Assembly: GCA_022410635.1 (NCBI GenBank)
Contig: JAJVDF010000589.1
Coordinates: 625,699-689,698, forward strand
Direction of reading: 5' to 3'
Source of the DNA: Tretioscincus oriximinensis
Lineage: Eukaryota > Chordata > Lepidosauria > Squamata > Gymnophthalmidae
Length of the DNA stretch: 64,000 nt
Below, in pieces: positions 54,166-64,000 of this stretch. Position 1 is the first letter of the stretch, and every line of letters begins with the position of its first letter. The notes below the pieces were generated by a model, which worked only from the letters and a program-made list of their open reading frames with translations, was not told the origin of the DNA and made no database searches. A program made the position numbers and the translations under genes.

Positions 54166-55385
54166 ACAATTTTTAGTGATAAACTGAAAATGTTAATGTT
54201 TCCATTCCCATAAATCTTCCCTCACCTCACAAAAGGGGTCTGTGTGAAGCCTGATACTGACAGCAGACTAACCAATAGCATTTGGGAGGAGGGACTTTAG
54301 CATTTCCTCTTCACCACCAGGAAACAAAATGGCCATCAACAGTAGCACACAATGCTAAATCCAAGGGACTCGAGAAAAGAATCAAAGGTCTAATGCTTGT
54401 ATTCATACTCCATACATCAAATATGTAACATTCCCAAATGATAAAAGAAAAACATGTAAATGTCCCCACCGGGGTCAAATACAGAAAAGACATACGTTAT
54501 ATAATGTGAAACTCTGAACGTGTATATGTAAGAAACGATATAGGGGGGAAAAAGTCAAAACACCAAAATAAGCAACAAGCAACACCAATTCCATTTTTTA
54601 TGTAGTATTGCACCCAGAGGCTTCTTTCTGCTTCTTTTGAAGAGTCTAAATAGCCCCATTAGTGACAATTGGAATGGATCTCCAAAGCCGGTCTGCTCTT
54701 GTCTGTTCCTGCTTTCATTAGGGTCCTCAATTGAAAGAGTAACAGGCAGAAGAAACCATATTTCTCTTAGTGTATCAGAGAACCCCTTTTACTTCTGCCA
54801 GGAGTGTGTCAGGAGCACAGAAAATCCTGTTTGCCAAGAACTGTCAAAATGATAAAATCCGGAATAAAGAAATGGATGAACAAGATTATTGGAAAACAAG
54901 AAACAAGAACAGTGGAGGTATCCAGGTTTAGTCTCCAAGGTGCTGTGAGATCCCCTTAGTAGATCAGATTTTGCATGCTGGTCTGAAGCCTAATAATTCA
55001 TCTTTGTTTTTATTCAAAAACGCTGCAGTCGCTCGTGCCAGACAGCCCTACGTGACACGATCCAGTTTTTGACTATCCACACTTAGATTGTTTTGAAACA
55101 GCCCCTACACTGCCCCAAAGCTCATGCAAGCTTTGGAGTCTGTTGTGAGGACCCTGGTTGGCAGAACAGAAACACCCTGGATTTGAAACCCCAGGTGAGC
55201 TGCTAAACTGAGGCTGGGAGGCATCCATCGCTCTACACGCTTCACTGAGGCAGTCTAAAGGACACTATAGATTTAATGGTATCCCAGTCTAGGCAGCCAT
55301 TTTAATTGTCTTGTTCTTATCAGCACATAGAAGGACCAGAAACAATGCGATGCAACCACAAGAAGTACAGATTAGATACCGGGGG

Positions 55386-55435
55386 NNNNNNNNNNNNNNN
55401 NNNNNNNNNNNNNNNNNNNNNNNNNNNNNNNNNNN
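55386..55435. other. Assembly gap (50 N)
   Basis: A run of 50 N in the FYTTD1-LRCH3 intergenic region. Confidence 0.99.
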
Positions 55436-55494
55436 GACCCTAAGGGTGGTAAACCAGTGGAACAGGTTGCCGCAGGAGGCTTAATGCTAGGAGT

Positions 55495-55585
55495 TGCATG
55501 GGAACCTCGTACACTTCTGCCCTCTGCTTCTGGAAAAGGCGCCTGGAGTGATGTCACTTCCAGTCCTGCCCTGGAAATGGTGCTA
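55495..55585. repeat. Family E fragment
   Basis: gccctctgcttctggaaaag and gagtgatgtcacttccagtc. Confidence 0.5.
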
Positions 55586-55696
55586 CAAAAATTCCCCTGT
55601 GTAAGGAGAACTCCAAATGGCTGAGGTTTTCAGGCTCCCAGGCTGTGATTTCCTGCTGTAAAACACCCAGTAATGAGGTGGCGAGTTCTCCTCCAC

Positions 55697-55910
55697 ATAA
55701 ATGGATACTAGGATGGATGTCTGGATGTTGCGTCTGGGATGAAGCAACAGGCAGGACTCCTGAAGTGCCATTTGCAGGGAGTCATGAACAGGAGCATATT
55801 TTGCTTTCCTCTGTTCGGACTGCCCAGGTGCATCTGGTGGGCCTCTGGGTGACACAGAATGCTGGACTTGATGGGCTGTGGCCCGTTCCAGTATGGCTCT
55901 TCTTATGTTC
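55697..55910 (+). mobile_element. CR1/L3-type LINE 3' end
   Basis: aaatggatactaggatggatg through gtatggctcttcttatgttc. Confidence 0.9.
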
Positions 55911-56028
55911 CACTGGAAATCTTCAAACAGAGGCAGGACAGCCGTCTGGGATAGTTTAGTGAATCCTGCATTGAGCACGGGTTGGACCACATGGCACTGG
56001 AGGCCCAACTCTATGATTCTGCCCAGAA
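55911..56028 (+). mobile_element. Bird-type CR1 3' end
   Basis: cactggaaatcttcaaacag ... actctatgattctg, same family as 38882-39018, joined to the LINE octamer end. Confidence 0.85.
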
Positions 56029-56164
56029 GTACACAATGGCAAACTACTTCCATATCTCTGCCAAGAAAGCTGCATAGAAGGAACCATGGAATCTAGAAGT
56101 GCTTATAGTTCAGTGACAACAGCAAACTACTTGTGTCTTTCCACTAAGAAAACTGGCTAGAGAT

Positions 56165-56760
56165 AACGTAAGAGAACATTCTGTCTCACACCGTTCTTCA
56201 CCTGTTCTCAATTCCCTCCATCCCAGAGGCAGTATCAAAAGATCCATCCTACCTTATGTTCTTACAGGACTAGACCGGTTTATGGACACCAAGGGTATAA
56301 ATGGGTCCTAGGAGGGATGTCTTGATGCTGCTTCTGGGTTGGAGCCACAGGCAGGACTGCTGAAATGCCACTTGCAGGGAGTAATGAACAGGTGAAGATT
56401 TTGCTTTCCTCTGTTCAGGCTGCCCAGATGCATCTGGGGGACCTCAGTGTGGGACGGAATGCTGGACTAGGGGTGCTGTGGCCTGATCCCATATGGCTCT
56501 TCTTATGTTCTTATGTCTATATTAGCTATTTGTACCCTTGGCTTCCATTAACTTATCTAATCCTGCCTTAAAGCTATTCAAACTGCAAACTAGTACAACT
56601 CTTCTGTAAATAAATCCCACAATGTCTGTCCTAACACTTATGCCCATCATTTTCAAGGTGTGCCCCCTGCTCCTAGAGTTGTAGGAAAAAGAAAATAAAT
56701 GTTCTCTATTCACCTTATCTCCCCCATGCATGATTTTATACACTTATATACATTTCTCTA
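56165..56760 (-). mobile_element. CR1/L3-type LINE split by a plus-strand LINE
   Basis: Minus pieces 56165-56250 and 56517-56760 are separated by a plus copy at about 56258-56516 (ggactagaccggtttatgga ... cttatgttcttatgt). Confidence 0.82.
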
Positions 56761-57234
56761 CTATAAGCTGTTTGTACTTTCAAAACAGCAGCCACACACC
56801 CAAGATTGCTTCTTCCTCTCCTACATAAGATTCAGGAAAGTGATTTGTTGCCTGGAATTGTTTCAAATTGGCATGGGACATTTCCTCACGCTGCCACGGC
56901 CTTCGCGCTCGTTCCTCCTGCTGGCAGGTTTATCCACCAGACTTGGGAAGAGGAAGCTAAGGCTAGAAATAACTGATTAGTAGCTGAGAGGAGATATAAA
57001 TCCAGGTGTTTCCTGATTCAGTCTATCATGTTACTCTCCTTGTAGTACCGTACTGATTTCAGCCATCCTATTATCTGAAAATAAGTCTAGATATAGCAGC
57101 TCTAAGAGTTGTAGAAACATGTTTTGAACCATGAAAGATGGATTTAGATCTAAATGTCCTGTTTAGATCTTTTCAATGTACAGTTTGCATTTAGTGGTAA
57201 ACTTGCCGACACCATGTGGAGATTACAAACGTGA

Positions 57235-57665
57235 ATGATAACAAAATTGCCAGCTTTCTACAGGCGCCCTTTCTACATTGAACAAAACTGCCAGCTTTCC
57301 GTTTCTCTAGTTCCCGAGTTGTATTTCTGCCTGCTTTTCTACACTGTTTTTTTTACACAATAAGAGCTTATTATAATAGCTTGGATGCCCAGCAGCTTCA
57401 CGAAATTTGCAATAACATCAGCAGTGGCCAAAATGTTAAAAACGTGAATCAGAGCTGTTGTGCTGGCAGTGGGGCATTCTGGGAAGTGTAGTCTGAGCAA
57501 CCTGCAGCCTCTTCTGTCCAGTTCAGGGCCCTGCCCTGTGGACCTACAGCTCCCAACCTGCAGCCTCTTCTGTCCAGCCTGTGCAGGGCCCCACCCTGTG
57601 GACTAGTTTCTCAGCCAATCTGCGTTCAGCCCTGTCTACGGGAATAACTTTTCCATTCACAGGAA
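57235..57665 (-). repeat. Family B repeat with internal duplication
   Basis: Minus copy (actgccagctttccgtttct ... tctgggaagtgtagtctgag). A segment around 'ctgcagcctcttctgtccag' occurs twice (57500-57595). Confidence 0.78.
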
Positions 57666-57889
57666 GTTGCCTGAGGGACTCTCTATAGCAGATCACGGAG
57701 TGAGTTGGGCTTGGGTCTGTCTTTTCTAGAAACCAGAAGCATTTGTTTGGGTGGCTGCATATTTTTCTAACCCAGGATGGCATCAGTAACAGGTTGCAGC
57801 CCAAGCCAAGAGGGATTTTCTTCACTGGATTTTTTTCCCTCCTGAAACCTGATTCCACAAAAACCAAAAAATTCTGAAACATGAATGTC

Positions 57890-58093
57890 CAGCAAAAGGG
57901 CTAGTAGTACTTTGAAACTAACAGGAGAAAGGTGGGTGGCATAAGCTTTCCTAGACATGTCTACTTCTTCAGATGCTGAGGGACTAAAGTAGACGTGTCT
58001 ACAAAAGCTTATGCCACCCACATTTCTCCTGTTAGTATCAAAGTGCTACTAGTCCTTTGGCTGGACTTTCTAGTGGACTAAACATGGCTATTN
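57890..58093. mobile_element. Family D fold-back element, diverged arms
   Basis: Arms from 57890 and ending at 58043 (cagcaaaagggctagtagta / tactagtcctttggctg) are about 80 bp with several mismatches. The outer end ggactttctagtggactaaa ... ctctgaaatt extends to 58103. Confidence 0.88.
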
Positions 58094-58134
58094 CTCTGAA
58101 ATTGAAATATGAATGAAAGCAAAGTATGGGCCTG

Positions 58135-58870
58135 TCCCCCAGCATCATCCCTGCCCCCAGCATCGTCCCTGCCAGGGCTAGCTGCAGTGCAGCCTGGGAT
58201 CTGTAGTCTGCAGGGTGGGGCTCCACAAGGAGGCCACACTTCCCAGCAGGCTCCCCTGCCAGCACAGCAGCCCCATTTTCACTCAGGCATTTTGACTGCC
58301 GCTGCAATTGCCAGCTCTGTGAAGCTGCTGGGCATCCCAGCCAGTGCTGGGAGTAGTATGAAAATCTTGCACATTTCATAAGAAAATCCCGGGGGGATGG
58401 GGAACGAGAAAGAGAAACACTCATCCCTTGCATTGGGACTTTTACCAGGAATTTTCCAGTTACTGGAGCCAGAAGTGACATCACAAACGATGTACCTCCC
58501 GGCCTCTGCTTCTGGGAATGGTACCTGGAATGTCACTTCTGCCCTGGGAGTGACGTCACAAAACCCTCGGGCTTTTAGTGCTTCCCNGACGAGGTTTCCC
58601 AACACTGCAAGGGTCACTTGGCGCCTCTGGTGGCTCTCAGACCTGGGCAACTGTGGTTGGCTGGGGGCTGGAGGGAGCAGCTGCTCTTTCCTTCCCTGCG
58701 AGCCTCCCACAATCATCCCCAAGGCTGATCCAAGCTTTCATAATAAGCCCTTGTCGTCGTGAAAAAACAGCATAGAAAAGCAGGCAGAAAAACAACTGAG
58801 AACCATGAAACCGGAAATAGATATTCTGCGGGAAGCGTTGAAACCGGAAGTTGGCCGTTTTTGTTATTAT
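58135..58870 (+). repeat. Family B repeat interrupted by a family E element
   Basis: Family B at 58135-58340 (ending ctgctgggcatccc) continues at 58729 (aagctttcataataagccc ... aaaccggaagttgg). The 390 bp between carry agtgctgggagtagtatg, gaagtgacatcac and gagtgacgtcac, the family E pattern. Confidence 0.75.
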
Positions 58871-59039
58871 TTACATCCGGTGCCCTGTCTACCCTGTGGC
58901 TCTGGAGAAGGCGCAAAAGAGGGCAACAGGAATGAATAAGGCACTTGAACACCTCCTTTAAGGAAAAAAAAATAGAGAGATGAGTGCGGGTGGGAATCTG
59001 CTCAATGTCAAAGTACTGTAATTGCAAAACCGTGTGGAA

Positions 59040-59293
59040 CGCGCCCTCAGCACCACAACCGAGCCTCCGGTCCACACACGCACTCCACTTTCGCTCGAAA
59101 AGGGCGGGATTGTACCCCGCGCATGCGCTTCCACCTCCCATGTTGCTTTCCAAACGCCCGTTGTCCGCCCACCTGTGTACGCGCAGGCGCACCTTTCCCC
59201 CCGGCCGTCTCCACCCGAGAGCGTCAGAGGCGCATGCGCAGCGCGGCGGGGCGGCAGCGGGAGGCGGAGTCGACGGGAGGAGGAGGCGGGGAA
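59040..59293 (+). promoter_or_regulatory. LRCH3: LRCH3 CpG-rich promoter and 5' UTR
   Basis: This CpG-rich block precedes the LRCH3 ATG and has two perfect NRF1-type palindromes, gcgcatgcgc at 59119-59128 and at 59230-59239. No TATA box is seen. Confidence 0.6.
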
Positions 59294-59576
59294 ATGGCGG
59301 CCGCGGTGGTGCTGGCGGCGGAGGGCGGCGGCGGCGGCTCCGTCGGGGTGCTCATGCCGGGCAGCGGAGGCGGCGGGAGCTTGGGGCCGGGAACGGCGGG
59401 GGGGTGCTGCCATGGCGGCGGAGCGCCGTCGGGCCCGTCGTCGTGGACGCGTTCGCTGGAGCGGGCGCTGGAAGAGGCGGCGGCCAGTGGCGCCCTCAGC
59501 CTGAGCGGCCGGAAGCTGAGGGACTACCCGAGGGGCAGCGCCGCCAGCCACGACCTCAGCGACACCACGCAGGCCG
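59294..59576 (+). CDS. LRCH3: LRCH3 coding exon 1 (rest of gene off right edge)
   Basis: LRCH3 is a leucine-rich-repeat and calponin-homology domain protein that scaffolds DOCK-family GEFs and septins (established knowledge). The exon gives 94 residues plus one base, ending at donor GCCG|GTGAGT. It has an Ala/Gly-rich N-terminus, then SSWTRSLERALEEAA, SLSGRKLRDYPRGS and DLSDTTQA. These match human LRCH3 (SRSLDRALEEAA, LSLSGRKLREFPRG, DLTDTTRAD), and the split codon would make the next Asp. The ATG has G at -3 and +4. The position downstream of FYTTD1 on the same strand matches mammalian synteny. No exon 2 was seen to 64,000; the longer open frame to 60121 is read-through into the intron. Confidence 0.93.
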
Positions 59577-60617
59577 GTGAGTCCGGGGCTGAAGGGGCGC
59601 CAGGGGGACTGGGGGGTGGCGAGGGGCCCCTCAGGTATTGGGGTGTGCAGGCGAGGGGGCTGGGCCCCAGGGTCCCTAACCCGACTCCTGCCCCCTCCCT
59701 CTGCATCCCTTGGACCTCCACCGCCTCCCCGTATCTACTGAACCCGTGTCTCTTCGCCCCCGCCTCTTCATTCCCCTTTCCCCTCTTGCGCCCCCCGCCT
59801 CTTGCTTCGCTTCCCATCCCCCCCCCCCGTGTCTCTTCTCCCTTCCATCTCTTGACCCCCGTCGGTTGCTCCATCTCTTACGCTTCCCAGTGTATATTAA
59901 TCCACCTGTGTCTCTTACCTTATCTATGGAGCCCAGATATTTCTTACCTCCGTGTCCCTTGCCCCTCGTCTCATATCTTCCCTGTCCTCTCTCCCTCCCG
60001 TGTTTCCTGCTCAGTCTCTGACTCCCCCACATCTGCTAATCCACCTGCGCCTCTTAACTCCACTTCATCGCTTATCTCCTCCCCTCTGCTGACCCATCTC
60101 TTGCCTCTCAGCATCTATTAATCCACCTGCACCTCTTACCACCCCCACCCTCCCCTCCCCTCCCCTCCCGCCTCTTGGCTCGTCTTGTTTCCCCAGTGCC
60201 TATTGAACCCATACTTTCTTACCTCCATGNCTTTTCTCCCCCCTCTTTAAGAAGGTATGAAACTCCCCCTTCATCTCTTACACCCCCCCACGTTTCCTGC
60301 ACCCCCATTGTTCTTGCTCCACCTCTTGCCCCATCTCTTACTCCTTTCCACGTGTCTCTTAACCCTCCAACTGTTAACTCCCCCATTGCTTGCCCCCCTG
60401 TCTGTTGCCCCCTTTCTTGCCCACCCCTGTCTCTTCCCTGTCTCTAAACACACACAAACATGCACACACACACTTGTTCTCCCTGAGCCTTCAGATGAAA
60501 GGGTGCTGGGCCTTAGCATCCCAACCATGACAATTTCTCCCTTCCCCTGCATTTCTTAATCCCCCCTTCTCCCCCACAGCATCCATTAGCCCTGCCTGTT
60601 CCTCTCCGTGTTTACAT

Positions 60618-61650
60618 ACATAAGAACATAAGAANAGCCATATTGGATCAGGCCACAACCCATCAAGTCCAGCATTCTGTGTCACACAGAGGCCCACCAG
60701 ATGCACCTGGGCAGTCCGAACAGAGGAAAGCAAAATATGCACCTGTTCATGACTCCCTGCAAATGGTATTTCAGGAGTCCTGCCTGTTGCTCCATCCAGG
60801 AGGCAACATCCAGACAACTATCCTAGTATCCATTAATACCCTTAGTGTCCATAAACCTGTCTAGTCCTGTCTTGAAACTATCCAAGCTGTTAGCTACCAC
60901 TACCTCTTCAGGAAGTAAATTCCACAGGCCGATGACCCTCTGGGTGAAAAAATACTTTCCTTTGTCTGTTCTCACTTTTCTACCCAACAGTTTTAAGGAG
61001 GGCCCTCTGGTTCTTGTGTTGTGTGATAGAGAAAACATTTTTTTCTCTATTCACCCTGTCGATCCCGTGCATGATTTTGTACACTTAATCAGATCACCTC
61101 TCAAACGTCTCCTTTCGAGACTGAAGAGACCCAGATGTTACAGCCTTGCTTCGTAAGGGAAGTGCTCCAGACCCTTGATCATTTTTGTTGCCCTTTTCTG
61201 CACCTTCTCCAGTTCCAAAATATCCCTCTTGAGATGTGGTGACCAGAATTGAACACAGTATTCCAAATGTGGCCTCACCACAGATTTATAAAGAGGCAAA
61301 ACAACATTTGCTGACTTGTTTTCGATTCCTTTCCTAATTATCCCCAACATGGAATTTGCCTTTTTTGCTGCTGCTGCACACTGGGTTGACATTTTCATTG
61401 ANTTGTCCACTAACACCCCAAGATCCTTTTCTTGCTCGGTCACAGGAAGCTTGGTTCCCATCAGGTGGTAGGAGTAGTTGGGGTTCTTTGCCCCAATATG
61501 CTCCATCATGGAAAGCTTGATTCCCATTAGTTGGTAGGAGTAATTGCACTTGCTTAAACTGAAGTGCATTTGCCACTTTGATGCCCACTCACCCAATTTC
61601 AATAAATCACTCTGGAGTGCCTTACAATCATTTTCAGTTTTCATTTTCAG
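60618..61650 (-). mobile_element. CR1/L3-type LINE, 1.03 kb, well preserved
   Basis: Minus copy from the 3' octamer through the ORF2 C-terminus to the [20 protein letters not shown] region. A local duplication around 61440-61550 repeats 'gaagcttggttcccat' and the following bases. Confidence 0.93.
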
Positions 61651-61804
61651 TTTTCTTACAGACACCCATGTCTATTAATCCCCTACATCTCCCTCCCTAT
61701 CTCTTCTCCCATTCATCTCTTACACCCCCCCAGTGTTTCCTTCTGTATTGCTTACCCCCCCCCCTCCATCAATTGTCCCATTTCTTGCTTTCCTGCATCT
61801 GTTA

Positions 61805-61967
61805 AACCTCACTGGGGCTGTGTCTTGAATAAGAACCTGCCATCTTCATGCTAGTGTAGATTATTGCAGGTCCAATGGAGCTTTCTATTAGTCTACACCG
61901 GCCTGTCAGTGGCCAAGCTTGTCCTGAGATACCGTCCAGATTAAGGCCCTGTGGGGACAGGGCCTAA
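61805..61967. mobile_element. Family F element
   Basis: gaacctgccatcttcatgct, agtctacaccggcctgtcag and an end ggccctgtggggacagggcc. Confidence 0.65.
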
Positions 61968-62384
61968 TGATCCCGTGCCTCTTAACCCCTCTGTTCCACT
62001 TTTCCTCCCCGAGTCTCTNGTCCCTTGCATCTTTTAGTCTCTCAGCATCTCTTACTTCTCACTGTTGCCCCAATTCTTGCCCTCCTGCATCTATTAATCT
62101 CCCTTTGCCTCTACCGCATCTCTTACCCCCTCTGTCTGTTACCTCCTCTCTTTCCCCCTGCATCTATTAACTGCTCTGTGTCTCTGCCCACTCTCTTCAA
62201 CACTTCTTTATCTCTTGCTCCCGGAGTCCCTTGTTCCTCTGTGGTCTCTTATCTCCTTCTTTCTTTTAACCCCCAGTTTGTTACTCCTCTCCCCAACCCT
62301 TTCATACACCACCCAGAACACCCCTCGTCACTGAAACAAGTGTTGCTCCCCCCCTGATTTTTGTGCCCCCAAACCATTGAATCC

Positions 62385-62475
62385 TAGCAAAGGGCCTTAT
62401 TTAATGGCTTCCACAGTCTGTAAGCCCTTATTGAAAGATATGTCCTGAAATAAGGCCCAGTGTGGAAAGAGTCAA
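62385..62475. mobile_element. Family F fragment
   Basis: aaagggccttatttaatggc and gaaataaggcccagtgtgga, inverted ends close together. Confidence 0.5.
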
Positions 62476-63029
62476 AGCTGGAGCTGTACTTTGCTTCGGT
62501 TTAAAAACGGTCAATTCACAACTCTTTCCTTCAGTGTTTCTGGAGTGGGAAAGAGCGATGAAGAGATGTGAGCTAGAGGAAAGCCCAGGGCAGGGTTTAA
62601 GGGGGACAACAAGTGTGACTCCTGAAAGGCATCCCTGTGAAGCATTGGTCCTGCTCTCCCTACAAGAAAAAATGCACAATGTTGCGTGACAAAATGGAGT
62701 ACGAAAGTGGGAAGATACATTACAAAATGTAAGCAATGTGGTGGGGAGTTAGTAGCTCCTAATGCCCTCTTACTTCAGCCAGTCTTCCTAATGGTGGCCC
62801 CAGTTAATCCGTTTTGGGCTTATCCTCGCCTTTGCAACAAAATCTAAGATGATTCATTGGTGAAGCATAATAAGGCCATCCTGTTTGGTAAACACAGATG
62901 AAAAGAATTATGCCTGGCTCGCCCACATGTTGTTCATAATAGCTCACAATCAAAACAGAAATATGTGGATTAATGCGGAGTACAGAAGTTTCAGCAAGGG
63001 ATATATAAAGTGAGGATGCCTCTAAGGGC

Positions 63030-63400
63030 TACTTGTGGGAGTTTGACAGCAGATGCTTCTGTTTCCCAGAAGCCCTTTGGAGATCTCTGTATGAAACAGG
63101 ATGGTGGCCTTGATGAGCTGCGGCTTGGCAAGCTGTGAACTGACCTGGTTCAGTAGGGCTTTTCCTATGTTCTTATAGACAAATCCATGGAGCCCAGGTG
63201 GATCAATGGCCATTAGAAAAGATANCTAGGTTCCAACTTCAGGTGGAGAGGCAGACATGAGGCCTCGAAATGTCACTTGTGGGGAGTCGGGAGGTGAAGG
63301 TTTTGCCTTCTGTTTTTGCTTGAGATGCCTAAAAGCAAACTTTGAGCCATTGTGTGGGACAGCAGGATGGATTAGATGGGCTTAATCTGTTAAGACTTCT
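63030..63400 (+). mobile_element. Two old CR1/L3-type LINE 3' ends
   Basis: 63030-63185 ends ggttcagtagggcttttcct then atgttcttat. 63186-63400 (aatccatggagcccaggtgg ... tggattagatgggcttaatc) is a second diverged copy. Confidence 0.65.
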
Positions 63401-63440
63401 AGTAAGTCACAGAGATAAGCCATACCAGTGGCTACTAGGC

Positions 63441-63593
63441 CCTGTCCCACTGAGCCTTATCTTGGTACAGAGCTTAGCCAATTATGTGCCAGTGTAGACT
63501 ATGGCAGGCCTAATCTGGCAGGCCATAGCATGTTGATGGTAGGCACCTGTTCTGAGACGTAGCCCAGGATAGGGCTCAGTGGGGACNGGACCT
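63441..63593. mobile_element. Family F element, best copy
   Basis: Inverted ends aggccctgtcccactgagcc and ggctcagtggggacnggacc, 153 bp. Centre gtgtagactatggcaggcct / ggcaggccatagca is itself partly palindromic. Confidence 0.75.
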
Positions 63594-63789
63594 GAGAATT
63601 ACTGCATGNTAGGATAAGATAGGCAAGATGCTTCTAAACCCCTTTTGCAACCAGCCAAGGGCAGGTAAAAGTTTTGTTTTTTTTCATCTGTTAGGAATTG
63701 CCCAGAAGACACTGTGAAATAAATATATGAGCAGTGGCTTGATCCAGCAGGAATTTTCTTAATTTTTGGAAGGCAGGTGTATTAGTGGC

Positions 63790-64000
63790 TACAGACGGGA
63801 TTCTAGACGTAAATGATAACAAACTGTCAGAATTTCTGTTTCCTGTTAATTCTATTTCTGCCCGCCTTTCTACCAGCAGCTTCACGGAGCTGGGAGAGTA
63901 GCAGCAGCCCAAATGTGAAAAAGTGAAATAGAACTGTTGGTGGTGGGGCCTGCTAGAAAGTATAGTCCGAGCAGCGGGCAGCCTCTTCTTCCTACCCTGC
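63790..64000 (-). repeat. Family B repeat, cut by window edge
   Basis: taaatgataacaaactgtcag, cagcagcccaaatgtgaaaa and gggcctgctagaaagtatag. Confidence 0.75.

Larger units (their letters stand above)
53111..59040. other. FYTTD1-LRCH3 intergenic region
   Basis: No gene is seen. Repeat copies are listed separately. Nothing recognised in 54170-55380, 56770-57230 and 57670-57880. Confidence 0.7.
59690..62345 (+). repeat. Degenerate C/T-rich repeat tract in LRCH3 intron 1
   Basis: Loose repetition of phrases such as tctattaatccacctg and catctcttaccccc over 59690-60600 and again 61660-61805 and 61970-62340. A LINE (60618-61650) and a family F copy interrupt it. Confidence 0.8.
59577..64000 (+). 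other. LRCH3: LRCH3 intron 1 (partial)
   Basis: This intronic sequence consists of a degenerate C/T-rich tract, a LINE, family F and B repeats and, at 62480-63020, sequence in which I recognise nothing. Confidence 0.7.

Noticed and set aside
58958..59580. 197- and 198-residue frames around the LRCH3 promoter
   Set aside because: Antisense and other-frame shadows in GC-rich DNA.
59123..60121. 332-residue plus-strand open frame over LRCH3 exon 1
   Set aside because: It begins upstream of the true ATG and reads through the donor into the pyrimidine-rich intron.
1..64000. CRISPR array, bacterial operon, phage or plasmid origin
   Set aside because: Spliced vertebrate genes and vertebrate retroelements fill the window; repeated units are mobile elements, not spaced direct repeats.

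Overview
The window is nuclear DNA from a vertebrate, most likely a squamate reptile (lizard or snake; gecko-like repeats, but I cannot name the species). The basis is three things. Spliced vertebrate genes are spread over tens of kilobases. There is a heavy load of CR1/L3-type and L2-type LINE fragments. There are tRNA-derived SINEs with a tail of the 'gggcggtgtataa...aataaataa' kind seen in lepidosaurs. The gene order RUBCN (-) / FYTTD1 (+) / LRCH3 (+) matches the block on human 3q29, from established knowledge.

Layout. (1) 1-19,895, minus strand: the 5' end of RUBCN (Rubicon, autophagy and endosome regulator). Coding exon 1 is at 19864-19895, exon 2 at 6845-6998 and exon 3 at 391-474; the rest of the gene lies off the left edge. 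(2) 19.9-25.4 kb: the divergent intergenic region, with CpG-rich ends, a run of GC-rich hairpins and several mobile elements. (3) 25,459-51,260, plus strand: a complete FYTTD1 gene (UIF, the UAP56-interacting mRNA export adaptor). Nine coding exons join in phase to 310 codons plus stop, followed by a 3' UTR to about 53.1 kb. (4) 53.1-59.0 kb: repeat-filled intergenic DNA with one 50-base assembly gap. (5) 59,294-59,576, plus strand: LRCH3 coding exon 1. Its first intron runs off the right edge and is a degenerate C/T-rich repeat tract split by a 1-kb LINE.

All three genes start in CpG-rich DNA with an NRF1-type palindrome (gcgcatgcgc or a one-base variant). They are otherwise functionally independent: autophagy/endosome control, mRNA export, and a cytoskeletal/GEF-linked scaffold. 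No RNA genes, CRISPR or prokaryotic features were seen.

The most unusual content is in the repeats. There is a perfect 83-bp-arm fold-back element at 11.8 kb and a diverged second fold-back of the same family at 57.9 kb. There are several multi-copy short families I cannot name (labelled B, D, E and F below), hAT-like elements with 8-bp target duplications, and many nested insertions that give a relative age order. A LINE fragment reaches to within about 20 bp of FYTTD1 exon 5 and may supply its splice signals. I found no clear undescribed gene system; the strongest candidates for something new are the short repeat families and the splice-site exaptation.
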